Source: Phoronis australis
Taxonomy: Eukaryota > Phoronida > Phoronidae
Reading direction: 5' to 3'
DNA: 64,000 nucleotides
NCBI GenBank assembly: GCA_002633005.1
Contig: NMRA01000361.1
Coordinates: 1-64,000, forward strand
Shown here: positions 63,247 through 64,000 of the stretch, piece by piece
Layout of the letters: each line of letters begins with the position of its first letter
Position numbering within the stretch: the stretch's first letter is position 1
The notes under the pieces: generated by a model
The model's input: the letters and a program-made list of their open reading frames with translations, nothing else
The model's database searches: none
What the model was told of the DNA's origin: nothing
Made by a program: the position numbers and the translations under genes

Positions 63247-63389
63247 ATCCAGAAACATCTTTACTAAGACAGCTGCAGATACTAACAAGCGTTATTCAAA
63301 CAAAAAGAGAGGACATGGTTAAATTGCGGCAAATATTTAAGTTTGTTCTCCGTCTCAAAGAACGTGATTTCCCAACCTTGGTCAAATGA
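63247..63389 (+). CDS. Unidentified terminal coding exon on the plus strand
   Basis: After an acceptor-like aacatttag, a frame of 46 full codons runs to TGA: PETSLLRQLQILTSVIQTK, then REDMVKLRQIFKFVLRLKE, then RDFPTLVK. It looks like amphipathic helix with natural codon choice, quite unlike the AT-rich chance frames around it. It opens with two bases of a split codon, so at least one upstream exon is implied, but none was found. It lies in a NECAB intron on the opposite strand. I do not recognise the family. It could be a nested gene, a gene downstream of RAB5IF, or a fragment. Confidence 0.45.
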
Positions 63390-63800
63390 AGTTCACCTGG
63401 AAGTCACTAAACAGAGTGTATTTGAACTTACATTCAATTAAATATAATAAACCATTTTGTTACATTAAGAACTGGTTTCAATTTCTCCACATCATCATAT
63501 TAAAAAGATGTTAAAAGTCGTTATCATCAATGATAACAAAAATCAAGTAAAACAGAATAAGCCATACTGACAAATATCGATACAAGCATTCACCAGACTT
63601 TAGCATACAGGATTGATTTTGAATTTCACAAGTTTAATAGCCATGTAAATATTTCCACTGCAAAAAAAGAGATTCCTTTGTCAATTTTTCTCATTTGTTT
63701 GTCACCAGACTTCATACCATGCCAACCATTGGCACAATGCTAAATTCATCGAACTTAAATAATCCTTATTAACAATACTACTCATTACAAGCTAAAAAAT

Positions 63801-63960
63801 AAGCAACCTCATTCAAACTTGAGCAAAATTATTCAACCTTGGACAATATTATTCAAACTCAGACAATATTGTTCAAGCTTAGAGAATACTATTCACGTTT
63901 GGACAATATTATTAAAGCTTATGCACCATTATTCAAGCTTAGCAAATGTTATTCATAACG
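63801..63960. repeat. 20-bp minisatellite, 8 degenerate units, opposite orientation
   Basis: Units such as ggacaatattattcaaactc and agacaatattgttcaagctt are the reverse complement of the 61.9-kb unit. They keep an exact 20-bp register with no indels but many substitutions. Confidence 0.9.
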
Positions 63961-64000
63961 AACTTGAGAGTTCTGCACAAGCTACACTGTCGAGCATGGA

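Overview
This is nuclear DNA of a metazoan. It is AT-rich, with split genes, GT-AG introns of about 0.3-3.5 kb, tRNA-derived SINEs, a decayed LINE and many small terminal-inverted-repeat (TIR) elements. The genes are bilaterian families. The single-copy gene forms and the repeat style (foldbacks, and an oyster 'pearl'-like tandem element) suggest a marine invertebrate, but I cannot name the taxon. There are no operons, CRISPR arrays, rRNA genes or viral genes.

Five genes could be rebuilt exon by exon with matching splice phases. They are TMEM70 (+, 7060-9918), an omega-class glutathione transferase (+, 15986-17538, catalytic N-terminal exon not found), rhophilin (-, 19986-34100, 16 coding exons, about 662 aa with HR1, BRO1 and PDZ domains), RAB5IF (+, 52975-58119, 4 exons, 132 aa) and the C-terminal four exons of NECAB (-, 59374-62696, continuing beyond the right edge). 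GSTO/rhophilin and RAB5IF/NECAB are convergent pairs. An unidentified plus-strand terminal exon lies at 63247-63389 inside the NECAB gene.

Layout: 1-7 kb is intergenic, with a LINE reverse-transcriptase relic and several MITE-like elements. 7-10 kb is TMEM70. 10-16 kb is intergenic, with a tRNA-like SINE relic. 16-17.5 kb is GSTO. 17.5-20 kb holds the convergent 3' ends. 20-34 kb is rhophilin, whose introns carry a SINE, a MITE, a 96-nt hairpin and a probable assembly duplication. 34-46.7 kb is intergenic with minor repeats. 46.7-52.3 kb is a dense repeat block. It includes a 1.1-kb TIR element, partial copies of its interior, and a 1.5-kb tandem element whose ~148-bp units each carry a CTCF-like motif. 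53-58 kb is RAB5IF, with two foldback elements in intron 1. 59-64 kb is NECAB, with a SINE, two MITEs sharing ends and 6-bp target duplications, and two 20-bp minisatellites in opposite orientation.

The genes are not one pathway: mitochondrial ATP synthase assembly, glutathione-dependent redox chemistry, Rho signalling, membrane-protein biogenesis and neuronal calcium binding. Their linkage does match human 8q (TMEM70, NECAB1, RHPN1) and 20q11 (NECAB3, RAB5IF), suggesting an old linkage group.
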